From the IMG/VR virus record IMGVR_UViG_3300034110_000680, positions 1 to 37,820 of that record: a DNA stretch of 37,820 nucleotides. The stretch is one strand, 5' to 3'. Each line of letters starts with the position of its first letter. Position 1 is the first letter of the stretch. Of this stretch, positions 24,592 to 31,321 are shown in pieces. The position numbers and the translations under genes were made by a program. The notes beneath the pieces are model-generated. The model searched no databases, was not told where the DNA came from, and saw only the letters and a list, made by a program, of their open reading frames with translations. This DNA is from a virus.

Positions 24592-24619
24592 ACCTATTTC
24601 GTGGCGTCACGAAATAGGT
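24592..24619 (-). promoter_or_regulatory. Perfect 12-bp inverted repeat after the PAPS-reductase-like gene
   Basis: Arms 24592-24603 and 24608-24619 are perfectly complementary (ACCTATTTCGTG), with loop GCGT. The minus-strand copy follows the stop codon region of the upstream gene and is not followed by a T-run. It may be an RNA-processing or stability element, or a protein-binding operator. Confidence 0.6.
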
Positions 24620-25413
24620 CATCCGTCGTAGCATCCGCACGGGGTTTCAGATTCGTCCTTTTCGTCGAGGAAGTCCCACAGTCGCGCCTGCTGGTCGTCT
24701 TGTGCGCCGATGTCGGCCCGTCTAAGCGCCCGGCCTGTGAGTCCCATATTGCGCGTGGTGATCGCGTTTGATTCCATGGCGACCGCTCTTGCGAAAAGCT
24801 CGGGCTGCTCGTCTTTGAGTCGCAGGATCTCGCCTCGTTTCATGGCTGGGCAGAAGAAGCACGACGACTTGCCGGGTTGCGTCAGCCCGTGGCGCTTGAT
24901 TGCCGCGATGCAATCGACCCGTCGCCAGTTCCATTCGATGAGCGGATACCAAAAGATTTCAGCCCGCCCCTTGCTGTGCTCCATCCGTTCGCGCCCAACT
25001 TGCCGGTGGCTCTCCCCGGCGTCGTAGCCAATCGCCTTGATGCACTCCTTGGCGTTGTTCTCGTCGAGGAATTGCAGCATCCGCTTCGTTTGTGGGCCAA
25101 CCTTGTATTTCTGCGAGCATCCCTTCGTTCCATAAGCGAGCGATGGCAGCATCTTCTTTCGGATGCGGTTTTTTTCCAGTCCTTCAAACTCGCCTTCGAA
25201 TAGCTGGCGGACTGTCTCGATGCCAATCCCCCACCAGACGCGGCATTGAGTGTCCATTTCCATTACGTGCTCGTAGGTATGCGGTGCCTCGCCGCCGGTA
25301 TCGGCAAACGTGATTAGGTCGGGCTTGATCCCGCGTTCACGGAAGCCGCAAAGCATCGCGGTCGAGTTGGTCCCTCCCCCGAAGGCAACGGCTAGCGGTC
25401 GGTCATTGATCAT
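24619..25413 (-). CDS. PAPS reductase-like ATP-PPase family protein
   Basis: A 264-aa protein with the alpha-hydrolase pattern: FGGGTNSTAM at 11-20 (P-loop of the PP-loop family), TFADTGGEAP near 35-44 and HVMEMD. Four cysteines (C99 in KGCSQKYK, C168 in VDCIAA, C185 and C188 in SSCFFCP) could hold an Fe-S cluster, as in DndC-type and related enzymes. Phage members of this family are of uncertain function: sulfur reduction, DNA or nucleotide modification have been suggested. It is coupled to the VRR-NUC gene (ATGA). Confidence 0.7.
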   Translation of the reverse strand: MINDRPLAVAFGGGTNSTAMLCGFRERGIKPDLITFADTGGEAPHTYEHVMEMDTQCRVWWGIGIETVRQLFEGEFEGLEKNRIRKKMLPSLAYGTKGCSQKYKVGPQTKRMLQFLDENNAKECIKAIGYDAGESHRQVGRERMEHSKGRAEIFWYPLIEWNWRRVDCIAAIKRHGLTQPGKSSCFFCPAMKRGEILRLKDEQPELFARAVAMESNAITTRNMGLTGRALRRADIGAQDDQQARLWDFLDEKDESETPCGCYDG

Positions 25414-25721
25414 GGCAGTTCGTTGTAAGTAGTCTCGTCGTGGGAATCGTGGTCCGGGTCGGTCACAAGCTCTACCGCTTCTTCCACGGTGCGGACGATG
25501 TGGACCGGGAAACGCTGGTGAAACTTCACCTGCGCGGGTGTCAGCTTGCCGGTAGGGGTCTTGATCTCGACAAGCAGAACGCGGTCGTCACGGGTGCGGA
25601 CAACGGTGTCAGGGAAGCCCCTGCCCGCCCCGCTCATGTCCTCCACATCGGCCCCGGCGTCGCGCATGGCCTGCCGGATATCGGCGTGGTTTCCGTCGGT
25701 TCTCTTTGCCCACAAGGTCAT
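25410..25721 (-). CDS. VRR-NUC nuclease
   Basis: A 103-aa protein with the VRR-NUC version of the PD-(D/E)XK fold: GFPDTVV near 35-41 (D38), LLVEIKTPTGKLTPAQVKFHQ near 49-69, giving E52, K54 and Q64. Such proteins act as structure-specific nucleases, often Holliday-junction resolvases, in phage recombination. Next to ERF/YqaJ in the same operon. Overlaps the neighbour by ATGA. Confidence 0.7.
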   Translation of the reverse strand: MTLWAKRTDGNHADIRQAMRDAGADVEDMSGAGRGFPDTVVRTRDDRVLLVEIKTPTGKLTPAQVKFHQRFPVHIVRTVEEAVELVTDPDHDSHDETTYNELP

Positions 25722-25936
25722 ACGTCACCCTCCCGCTTCCATTCGTGAATGTTCAGCGTGTCGTCGAGGTTGATGAAACATTTGCTTCCGTCGTGCTTGT
25801 TTCCCTCCGGGTCGTTAACACCCTTCACGAAATAGCCATCCGGTGCCTCGTCGATTACCTCAAAGGCGATCCATTCCGATCCACGGTTAAACGCTTCCGT
25901 CGTCCAAGAAACGATGATTCTGGTTCCGGGTTTCAC
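25718..25936 (-). CDS. Small early protein, unknown function
   Basis: A 72-aa protein using GTG at 25936, overlapping the upstream stop (GTGA). MKPGTRIIVSWTTEAFNRGSEWIAFEVIDEAP is beta-rich; the C-terminus is charged (INLDDTLNIHEWKREGDV). The longer reading to 26137 is an overlap with the coiled-coil gene. Not recognised. Confidence 0.5.
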   Translation of the reverse strand: MKPGTRIIVSWTTEAFNRGSEWIAFEVIDEAPDGYFVKGVNDPEGNKHDGSKCFINLDDTLNIHEWKREGDV

Positions 25937-26262
25937 TTGCCACCGCCTTTCACGCTGGCAAGCACGGCAGCTGCACGTCTGCGGGGAGTCGTCCCGCGTC
26001 CAAATTCGCCGTCGCGCTCGTCGGGTTGTGGTGAGTTGATTAGGTCCTCCAGCGCCTCCAGCAGCTCGTCGCGCTGGCGCTCTGCCGCCTCTCGCTTGCC
26101 TTGCTCTATCATGTAGGCGTTCGCGGCCCTCTCCCATCGCTCAGTAATTTCGTCGCGCTGGCGCTCCAGGCGGCGGGCGAAGTCGGCGCTTACCGGAGTA
26201 TCGCAAAGATCGTTGTAGTATGTCGCGGCTTCGTCCGTTTCCGGCGTGTCTCGTTCGTTCAT
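25933..26262 (-). CDS. Coiled-coil early protein
   Basis: A 109-aa protein starting MNERDTPETDEAATYYNDL. Residues about 22-70 form a charged helix (RRLERQRDEITERWERAANAYMIEQGKREAAERQRDEL) likely to be a coiled coil. The C-terminus is basic (RGTTPRRRAAAVLASVKGGGK). ATGA-coupled to the YqaJ gene upstream. Unknown function. Confidence 0.55.
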   Translation of the reverse strand: MNERDTPETDEAATYYNDLCDTPVSADFARRLERQRDEITERWERAANAYMIEQGKREAAERQRDELLEALEDLINSPQPDERDGEFGRGTTPRRRAAAVLASVKGGGK

Positions 26263-26900
26263 GGCTTGTTCGGTGGGAAATAAACCTCGTATTCGTCGCC
26301 AAGGATCTCGCGGCGGATCTGGTCGAGCCGGTCGCAGAATTGCAGGACGCAAGCGCCAAGCTTTTCGGTGAACTCGGAGCGCTCTACTTCGACTAGCATG
26401 TTCTCGATTGCCGGATGGTCACTGTAGGCGACGAACACGGCGGAAGGTGCGCCCGTTACCCACATGGCCCCGTGGACCTGGGGGGCGTGCTCCGGTGGTA
26501 GCCCTCCCTTGAGCTTCCACCCGATGATCGTTTTGACGTTCGGCGCTTTGATCTCAAGCGGCCTGCCGTCTGCGAGGATGCCGTCGGGGCTGTATCCGTA
26601 GCGCCCGCAGTCGGACAGGATGAAGCCAACCTGCCGGATCGTCTGGCCAAGTTGAAGGCGTGTCCAGCGTCGCGCCTCGTCCTCAAGCCGGTGTCCCCGC
26701 TCGATGTCCTCGCCGCCCGCTTCGGAGCGGTAAACTCCCAGCGTGTCGGCCAGCAGGTCGGCGGCGTATTCGTCCGCGCCTGCTGCGTATTGAGCCTTAG
26801 CGGCGGTGCAAATCCGCTTGAAGTTAGACGCCGTGGGAATCCCCTTGCGGACTGCCAGCCAAGCGGCGGTCCCTTGCGCCAAGTCGTTAATCTCTTTCAT
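26259..26900 (-). CDS. YqaJ-like viral recombinase (lambda-exonuclease fold)
   Basis: A 213-aa nuclease of the YqaJ/lambda exo family: QGTAAWLAVRKGIPTAS near 9-25, then GYSPDGIL at 102-109 (D106) and LEIKAP at 115-120 (E116, K118) as the metal-binding PD-(D/E)XK centre. It degrades one strand from duplex ends to feed the annealing protein. Paired with ERF upstream through a 71-aa gene, all ATGA-coupled. Confidence 0.8.
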   Translation of the reverse strand: MKEINDLAQGTAAWLAVRKGIPTASNFKRICTAAKAQYAAGADEYAADLLADTLGVYRSEAGGEDIERGHRLEDEARRWTRLQLGQTIRQVGFILSDCGRYGYSPDGILADGRPLEIKAPNVKTIIGWKLKGGLPPEHAPQVHGAMWVTGAPSAVFVAYSDHPAIENMLVEVERSEFTEKLGACVLQFCDRLDQIRREILGDEYEVYFPPNKP

Positions 26901-27112
26901 GGGTTCCCGGTTGCTTGGTCGATTAGGAATTGCACAAATGACGCTCGCGGCTTGTGAAAGTCGGCCTCTGAAATCTGCCCGGCGAGCATCTCGATTCTTT
27001 CCAGTCTCTGGATTACCTTGTTGGCGTTATTGATAGATTGGCACTCGTTAATAAGTCGAATCAGGCGATCAAGTTCGACCCGTCTGTCTTCTGGCCACGG
27101 CTCCTTGTTCAT
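26897..27112 (-). CDS. Small helical protein between ERF and YqaJ
   Basis: A 71-aa protein of mostly helix (VELDRLIRLINECQSINNANKVIQRLERIEMLAGQI), with no motif recognised. It overlaps both neighbours (ATGA at each end), so it is co-translated with the recombination pair. Confidence 0.5.
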   Translation of the reverse strand: MNKEPWPEDRRVELDRLIRLINECQSINNANKVIQRLERIEMLAGQISEADFHKPRASFVQFLIDQATGNP

Positions 27113-27795
27113 GCCTTGATCTGCTTGACGGTGAGAGCCTTCTTGGCACCGTTAAACTTCGCGGCGGGAATGTCGGTGAGGGAGTCGCAAGCGGCCCATT
27201 CAAGGAGGGCTTCAAGCGTGCCTGTCGGCGTGTTGCGGACCAGCGCGGCGAGTTCGTCGGCTTGCTCCTTGGTGACGTAGGCGGTTGCCGCCGCCGTGCC
27301 GTCGTCATCCTCTCCGGTCACGATTCCAAGGGCGGCAGACAAGCAATAACGCCTAGCGTAACTCGTCGCGCTTCCCATCTGCTGCGCTGCGTTCTGGCCG
27401 GTCACCTTGTCAGGCATCGGCAGGTCGTAGCTGATAGCCACGGAATGCCCTGCCTTGTGGCGAATCTCGCCTTCGATGTGCAACCCGAACTCGGTCAGCG
27501 CGTTGACTGTCCACACGACGCTCAGGCCGGTTTCGTCGAGTAGCGGGCGGATGGTGCGCCAGATGCGGTCCATCGCGGCATACTGCTTGTTGTGCGCCTT
27601 GTCGCCCTTCTCGATGATCGGGCATCGGCTTTGGAAGTCGGCAATCGCCTGGGAGTAAAGCTTGCGGGCTTCGTCGGATTCCCACTCGCGGCGAACCTGC
27701 AAAAGCTCGCGGAGGTAGGCGGGGTCTGCCCCGGTGGCGATGGCGGATTGGATGATGCTTACGGCGCTGTTGGCCGGTTGGATTAGGTCGTTCAT
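27109..27795 (-). CDS. ERF-family single-strand annealing protein
   Basis: A 228-aa protein with the ERF signature GSATSYARRYCLSAALGIVTGEDDDG at 141-166, preceded by QYAAMDRIWRTIRPLLDETGLSVVWTV near 71-97. ERF-type proteins anneal complementary single strands in phage recombination and replication. Pairing with YqaJ gives a Red-like system. The C-terminal third is helical and less conserved. Confidence 0.85.
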   Translation of the reverse strand: MNDLIQPANSAVSIIQSAIATGADPAYLRELLQVRREWESDEARKLYSQAIADFQSRCPIIEKGDKAHNKQYAAMDRIWRTIRPLLDETGLSVVWTVNALTEFGLHIEGEIRHKAGHSVAISYDLPMPDKVTGQNAAQQMGSATSYARRYCLSAALGIVTGEDDDGTAAATAYVTKEQADELAALVRNTPTGTLEALLEWAACDSLTDIPAAKFNGAKKALTVKQIKA

Positions 27796-27799
27796 ATGT

Positions 27800-28075
27800 T
27801 CAGTCTGGGAGTTTCATCAGGGCGTATCCGTGCGCCATCGCCTGCTTGCGGAGCTTTGCGAGCGGGTCGAGTGCCGAGAGCTTAATCTGGAGGTCGTTTA
27901 GCAACTCTTCGGGAGTGTCGCCGTTGCCGATAACGCACTCCGAAACGGTCGGCCAGTAAACGCAATGCCAGCCGTGCGGGCCGAATCGCGGCGTATCAAC
28001 CTTTGCCGCGTCGGGCAGCGCGTTTTGAAGCTTCAACAAAACCTCCGTCGGGTCTGGAATGGTGATCGTTTTCAT
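27800..28075 (-). CDS. Small early protein, unknown function
   Basis: A 91-aa protein: MKTITIPDPTEVLLKLQNAL, a strand pair around WHCVYWPTVSECVIGN, and a C-terminal helix. Preceded by a hairpin at 28088-28133. No family recognised. Confidence 0.5.
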   Translation of the reverse strand: MKTITIPDPTEVLLKLQNALPDAAKVDTPRFGPHGWHCVYWPTVSECVIGNGDTPEELLNDLQIKLSALDPLAKLRKQAMAHGYALMKLPD

Positions 28076-28087
28076 ATCGGAAAGTTT

Positions 28088-28133
28088 GCCCTCTGTGCCG
28101 GTGCTACCCCCTACAGGCTCGGCATCAGAGGGC
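28088..28133 (-). promoter_or_regulatory. Stable hairpin between early genes
   Basis: Arms 28088-28100 (GCCCTCTGTGCCG) and 28120-28133 form a 13-bp stem with a 1-base bulge; the loop is 19 bases. It lies in the intergenic gap ahead of the 91-aa gene and has no T-run. Role unknown: mRNA processing or regulation. Confidence 0.55.
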
Positions 28134-28142
28134 GCTGGGAAG

Positions 28143-28364
28143 TTAGCGGGAAAGCTTGTATCGGGTTACGGTCGCGCCGTTGCTGGCGAGTTCGCGGGTC
28201 TTTACAATGGCGTATCCCTCGCGGATCAACTCGCGGATTCGCTCGCTCAGTCGGCAAATGCCAAGCTCAATGAACGCTTCCAGTTGGGTAACGCCTTTGC
28301 GATACTTGCGGAGCCATGTGAGTAGGCGCTGCGTCTGTGTCTTCTTCGGTGTTGCTGTTTTCAT
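28143..28364 (-). CDS. Small winged-helix/HTH protein
   Basis: A 73-aa protein starting MKTATPKKTQTQRLLTWLRKY. TQLEAFIELGICRLSERIRELIREGY (about 26-51) is a helix-turn-helix, followed by a beta wing (YAIVKTRELASNG, TVTRYKLSR). Likely a transcriptional regulator. Leader is A/C-rich (CCCAACAAC-ATG). The frame extends to 28664, but the upstream part does not look coding. Confidence 0.55.
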   Translation of the reverse strand: MKTATPKKTQTQRLLTWLRKYRKGVTQLEAFIELGICRLSERIRELIREGYAIVKTRELASNGATVTRYKLSR

Positions 28365-28459
28365 GTTGTTGGGAAAGTTGCGGGGCTGTCGTGGGCAATC
28401 CGCCCCTGACGGGACTGAAACGACTGGCAATGTGCCGCCCCGTTTCTCACTGGAGAAAG

Positions 28460-28624
28460 TCACGCATCCGCCGTGCTGCCGACAAACGCGGCAAGGATCG
28501 CGAGGATCACGCAGGCGGTGTAAGCGCCGAACTCGCGGCAGCCGGAAGCGCCTAGCAGGATTATCGAGACGATGGCGGCAACGAATGCCGTTGCGGATAG
28601 GGTGCGGGCGGTGTCGGCGGTCAT
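28460..28624 (-). CDS. Very small membrane protein (54 aa)
   Basis: A 54-aa ORF, MTADTARTLSATAFVAAIVS at the start, with two hydrophobic stretches (about residues 13-25 and 34-49, IILLGAS and ACVILAILAAFV) around a charged SGCRE turn. Its ATG overlaps the stop of the upstream gene (ATGA). It could be an inner-membrane protein. Function unknown. Confidence 0.5.
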   Translation of the reverse strand: MTADTARTLSATAFVAAIVSIILLGASGCREFGAYTACVILAILAAFVGSTADA

Positions 28625-28887
28625 GGCTGGCCCTCCCCGGTTGCTTTGGCGATGGCGGCTTCAACCTTAGCCCACGCCATTCCGTAGCGTGAATCAGGGT
28701 CAGGATAGAACTTGCTGAATGCCTCGTCGCACTCGCAGCACGCCTCTAACAAATCCGGCGCGGCGGCTAGTATTTGCCCGGTGGCGTCGATGTCCAAAAC
28801 CTGCGCGATAATTTGCCCGCTTTCGTCTTGGATTAAACCGTAGGCCATTCCTCCGACTGGCGGGTGATAGGTAAGCTTCGCGCTCAT
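28621..28887 (-). CDS. Small early protein
   Basis: An 88-aa protein starting MSAKLTYHPPVGGMAYGLIQ. The core AQVLDIDATGQILAAAPDLLEACCECDEAFSKF has a pattern common to small phage proteins with an ILAAAPDLLEAC helix. ATGA overlap with both neighbours. Function unknown. Confidence 0.55.
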   Translation of the reverse strand: MSAKLTYHPPVGGMAYGLIQDESGQIIAQVLDIDATGQILAAAPDLLEACCECDEAFSKFYPDPDSRYGMAWAKVEAAIAKATGEGQP

Positions 28888-29114
28888 AGCAGCGAGCCCC
28901 CCTCTACGTCGGTGGTTTCGCGGGTAGCCGGGAGGGTCGCCACGTTGCAAAGCTCGGTCGCGAACTGCGTCTTCAGGCTGGCGAACATGGGCCGGTCGCC
29001 ATCAAGTAGCGTTCCCTCCTGGTTGACGTAGTGGCAGAGCGCCATTTCCTTGCCGCTCATCCGGCGCGAACAGTTGTCGATCAGGTGCGATGCGATTTCT
29101 TGGTCGGTGATCAT
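28884..29114 (-). CDS. Small early protein
   Basis: A 76-aa protein: MITDQEIASHLIDNCSRRMSGKEMALC then a mixed region. ATGA overlap at its start with the 80-aa gene and at its end with the 88-aa gene. Not recognised. Confidence 0.5.
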   Translation of the reverse strand: MITDQEIASHLIDNCSRRMSGKEMALCHYVNQEGTLLDGDRPMFASLKTQFATELCNVATLPATRETTDVEGGSLL

Positions 29115-29353
29115 CGGAGGAGGAGGCTAGGGTTCACAAGCAGCCCGTCGCCAGAAGCGGGCGCGAAGTAGTCGATACCGTGCCTGAGCGTTTGCATAAG
29201 CCGGACATCATGCCCGGTCATCGGTCGGACGCGGGCCAGCTTGCCTGCGTATTTCCTTGTCTCGCTGTCGTATTTGGCAGCGCTAGGCTCGCTGGTTCTG
29301 ACGATTACGAGCGGGTCGGTTTCAATGAACTGCGGGTTGGTGATGGTGATCAT
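29111..29353 (-). CDS. Small early protein
   Basis: An 80-aa protein: MITITNPQFIETDPLVIVRTSE, then YAGKLARVRPMTGHDVRLM. Predicted beta at the start, helix in the middle. Six bases separate it from the 64-aa gene upstream. Not recognised. Confidence 0.5.
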   Translation of the reverse strand: MITITNPQFIETDPLVIVRTSEPSAAKYDSETRKYAGKLARVRPMTGHDVRLMQTLRHGIDYFAPASGDGLLVNPSLLLR

Positions 29354-29359
29354 AATGTT

Positions 29360-29554
29360 TCAGCCTTGGAGTTTGCTAAGTGTGTCCATCGGGCGGAACT
29401 TCCGGCGTGTCGGGCGATTCGACGTGGTTGCTTGCGTGAGCAGCGACGCGGCGTTTTGGTAGGCTGCGGCTCCAAACAGGTTGCCGTCTGCCTTGGCCTC
29501 ACGGGCGAGGCGCAGGAACTCGGCTTCTAGGTGGCATTTCTGCGTAGGGGTCAT
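29360..29554 (-). CDS. Small early protein
   Basis: A 64-aa protein: a helical MTPTQKCHLEAEFLRLAREAKADGNLFGAAAYQNAASLL and a basic C-terminus (RPTRRKFRPMDTLSKL). The start is CTAACC-ATG. Not recognised. Confidence 0.5.
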   Translation of the reverse strand: MTPTQKCHLEAEFLRLAREAKADGNLFGAAAYQNAASLLTQATTSNRPTRRKFRPMDTLSKLQG

Positions 29555-29556
29555 GG

Positions 29557-29757
29557 TTAGGCGTGTTGGTGTTTGAGAGATTCGGCGGCGCGTTGGGCGA
29601 GTGCCTTACGGACTTCTGCCAGGTCGAACCGGATGCAGTTCGGTTCGTCGATTGCAGCCGGGATGCGACCGTCGCGCTTCCACTTGGTGACGACCTTGGC
29701 CGCGATGCCGAGGTGCTCGGCTAGCTCGGCGGCGGTGATGAGGCGGGGCGCGTCCAT
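29557..29757 (-). CDS. Excisionase/AlpA-like HTH protein (xis candidate)
   Basis: A 66-aa protein with the MerR/AlpA/excisionase-type helix-turn-helix: ITAAELAEHLGIAAKVVTKWKRDGRIPA near 7-34, then a wing FDLAEVRKALAQ. Such proteins bend DNA to favour integrase-driven excision or act as activators. Next to the RHH repressor gene, about 2.1 kb from the integrase gene with the rightward operon between. Confidence 0.65.
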   Translation of the reverse strand: MDAPRLITAAELAEHLGIAAKVVTKWKRDGRIPAAIDEPNCIRFDLAEVRKALAQRAAESLKHQHA

Positions 29758-29760
29758 CGG

Positions 29761-29946
29761 TCAGCCCTCGCTGGTGTTGTGGCTCTCGCTGTCCCGCTCG
29801 TCCAAAAGCTTGCCGATGTGGAAGCGGATGAAGGCAGACACGGGGCGGTCCTCGCTGGCGGCGGCTTCCTCAATCCGCGAGCGGAGGGTTTCGGGCATCC
29901 GCATGGTGATCGAGGCGAGTGGTCCAGGTGATTCGATTTCGTTCAT
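29761..29946 (-). CDS. Ribbon-helix-helix repressor, first gene of the leftward operon
   Basis: A 61-aa protein of Arc/Mnt type: SITMRMPETLRSRIEEAAASEDRPVSAFIRFHIGKLLDER (about 13-52), with the strand-helix-helix layout. It would bind operator DNA as a dimer of dimers. It starts the leftward early operon and faces a divergent RHH gene across 107 bp holding CTACGGCGTAG sites, so it probably regulates both promoters. Confidence 0.75.
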   Translation of the reverse strand: MNEIESPGPLASITMRMPETLRSRIEEAAASEDRPVSAFIRFHIGKLLDERDSESHNTSEG

Positions 29947-29948
29947 AA

Positions 29949-29974
29949 CTACGCCACCCTACGGCGTAGGACGG
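29949..29974. promoter_or_regulatory. Operator O1 in the divergent intergenic region
   Basis: CCTACGGCGTAGG at 29958-29970 is a near-perfect palindrome, with a half-site CTACGCC at 29949-29955 beside it. The 16-base stretch 29959-29974 recurs exactly at 30404-30419. It overlaps the start of the leftward RHH gene, so it fits an autorepression site. Confidence 0.7.
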
Positions 29975-30002
29975 AGCAGGGTAAAGAAAAAAAGTAGAAA
30001 AA

Positions 30003-30027
30003 CCTACGCCGTGCGCTATCGTCCTAC
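30003..30027. promoter_or_regulatory. Operator O2 near the rightward RHH start
   Basis: CCTACGCCGT at 30003-30012 and, on the other side, GTCCTAC at 30021-30027 are copies of the O1 half sites in inverted arrangement. It lies about 30-50 bases before the rightward RHH start at 30054. An A-rich tract (29981-30002) separates it from O1. Confidence 0.6.
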
Positions 30028-30053
30028 TCCCGCAAGGAAGCGGCCCCAAAAAA

Positions 30054-30338
30054 ATGAGCACTAACAGCAAAGGAAGATCGCCAGAAAACACCCAGATCAC
30101 GGTGAACATGCCGCGAGTGTTAGAGACCCGAATCCGCGCAGCAGCAGCAGCAGACGACCGCAAGATGGCTCCGTGGGTTGTCCTTCAGCTAACCAAGCTG
30201 TTAGACGCCCGCGACAAGGAGCTTGCGAAGGGCCAGGGCGACTCCGAAGCCCCCGCGTCACCGCTCCGCAGCTTCAAAGCAAACGACACCGACGCGAAAC
30301 GGGCAAATTCCCGCGTGGGAGATATTAGGCGGTTTTGA
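30054..30338 (+). CDS. Ribbon-helix-helix regulator, divergent partner
   Basis: A 94-aa protein. Residues about 13-55 (QITVNMPRVLETRIRAAAAADDRKMAPWVVLQLTKLLDAR) are an Arc-type RHH with a longer second helix; the C-terminal 40 residues are Ser/Asp/Lys-rich and probably disordered. It is the only gene between O1/O2 and O3. The pair of divergent RHH proteins plays the part of CI and Cro or of Arc and Mnt in known phages. Start at ATG 30054 follows an AAAAAA tract; no Shine-Dalgarno. Confidence 0.7.
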   Translation: MSTNSKGRSPENTQITVNMPRVLETRIRAAAAADDRKMAPWVVLQLTKLLDARDKELAKGQGDSEAPASPLRSFKANDTDAKRANSRVGDIRRF

Positions 30339-30402
30339 TAAAGGTTCAATAATTGGTCGTGTCATCGCGAGATGCCCGCCGCTTCCGAAATTTGCGCTTG
30401 CC

Positions 30403-30425
30403 ACTACGGCGTAGGACGGCGTAGT
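30403..30425. promoter_or_regulatory. Operator O3 downstream of the rightward RHH gene
   Basis: CTACGGCGTAG at 30404-30414 and GACGGCGTAG at 30415-30424 form two copies spaced 10 bases, with 16 bases exactly as in O1. It lies between the RHH gene and the terminator hairpin in front of the HNH gene. It may control a promoter for the rightward genes or a leader transcript. Confidence 0.65.
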
Positions 30426-30485
30426 GTGCCGTCGTCTCGGTTGGCACTAAGACACACCTTCCCACCTCCCGGAGCAATCCGGCGC

Positions 30486-30527
30486 AAGGCCTGATCCGAA
30501 GCCAACCCGGATCAGGCCTTTGCTTTT
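30486..30527 (+). terminator. Strong rho-independent terminator before the HNH gene
   Basis: A perfect 13-bp stem (30486-30498 with 30508-30520, AAGGCCTGATCCG), 9-base loop, then TGCTTTT. It would end the RHH transcript or a short transcript begun near O3. The HNH gene starts 21 bases later. Confidence 0.85.
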
Positions 30528-30547
30528 CCAGCAAGCGCCGGAAAAGC

Positions 30548-31321
30548 ATGAGCAAAGAAGCATACGCCAACCGTTTGAAGTCGCCTGCATGGCGGGCCTT
30601 TTCGCTGAAACTCAGGGACCTGGCTGGCAAGCGGTGCCAAATGTGCGGGGCGCAAGAAACCGAGCTTCATTGCCATCACATGCGGTATCACTCCAAGGGA
30701 ACTGCAAAAGAATGGGCCTCAATCATTGTTCTTTGCTCTCGCTGTCATAACGCCTACCACGACGCAATGCCGCTCCCGCCAATGGGTGAGCGCCCGCGCT
30801 TGGCGCTGTGTAACGAGCTTTCTCAGGTTCTTATGCGGGCCAAGATCGACGTGGGGTTTTTCCTTAACCACGGCGAGGAACTGAATCAGCACTGGCTGAC
30901 GAATCGGGTTGTTTCTGACGGACTGGTTCAGTTCACCGAGTCGCCCAAGGGGCAGCCGGTGAAGGTGAAATTCCAGCGGCTAACAAAAAAGGAAAAGCGG
31001 GCGATGCGCAAGCCGCCGCCGTTTATCGTCCGATCCCCCAAGGCCGCTTCAAAGGAATGGAAACCCGATTGCACCCTGTTCACCCGAGAACAGGCACTTG
31101 CTTTCGTCAAGAATCCCGGCAACCCCGTTTTCCAAATGGAAGGCTTTATCCGCAAATACAAAATCCCCGATCCGCTACCGAGGAAATGGGCGCGTCGATT
31201 GCGCGACGCAATGATTTCACATTTCCAATTAGGGAGGGGGCTCCGCACAAACAAGAGGCCCCGCTTTGCTTACCTGGACGACGCTCTGGACATGAACGAA
31301 TCCGCAATTTCCAACCAATGA
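30548..31321 (+). CDS. HNH endonuclease
   Basis: A 257-aa protein. The N-terminus has an HNH nuclease with zinc cysteines: C30-QM-C33, LHCHHM near 40-45, and CSRCHNAYHD near 63-72 (C63, C66, H67, N68, H71). The remaining 180 residues are basic, with no recognised domain. HNH enzymes cut or nick DNA; a role in packaging is less likely here, because it is far from the terminase genes. It overlaps the MazG-like gene by ATGA. It lies behind the terminator, so its transcription needs readthrough or its own promoter. Confidence 0.75.
   Translation: MSKEAYANRLKSPAWRAFSLKLRDLAGKRCQMCGAQETELHCHHMRYHSKGTAKEWASIIVLCSRCHNAYHDAMPLPPMGERPRLALCNELSQVLMRAKIDVGFFLNHGEELNQHWLTNRVVSDGLVQFTESPKGQPVKVKFQRLTKKEKRAMRKPPPFIVRSPKAASKEWKPDCTLFTREQALAFVKNPGNPVFQMEGFIRKYKIPDPLPRKWARRLRDAMISHFQLGRGLRTNKRPRFAYLDDALDMNESAISNQ

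Noticed and set aside
29761-30338. Toxin-antitoxin pair
   Set aside because: Both proteins are RHH-type DNA-binders and divergent, with no toxin-like partner; a regulator pair is more likely.
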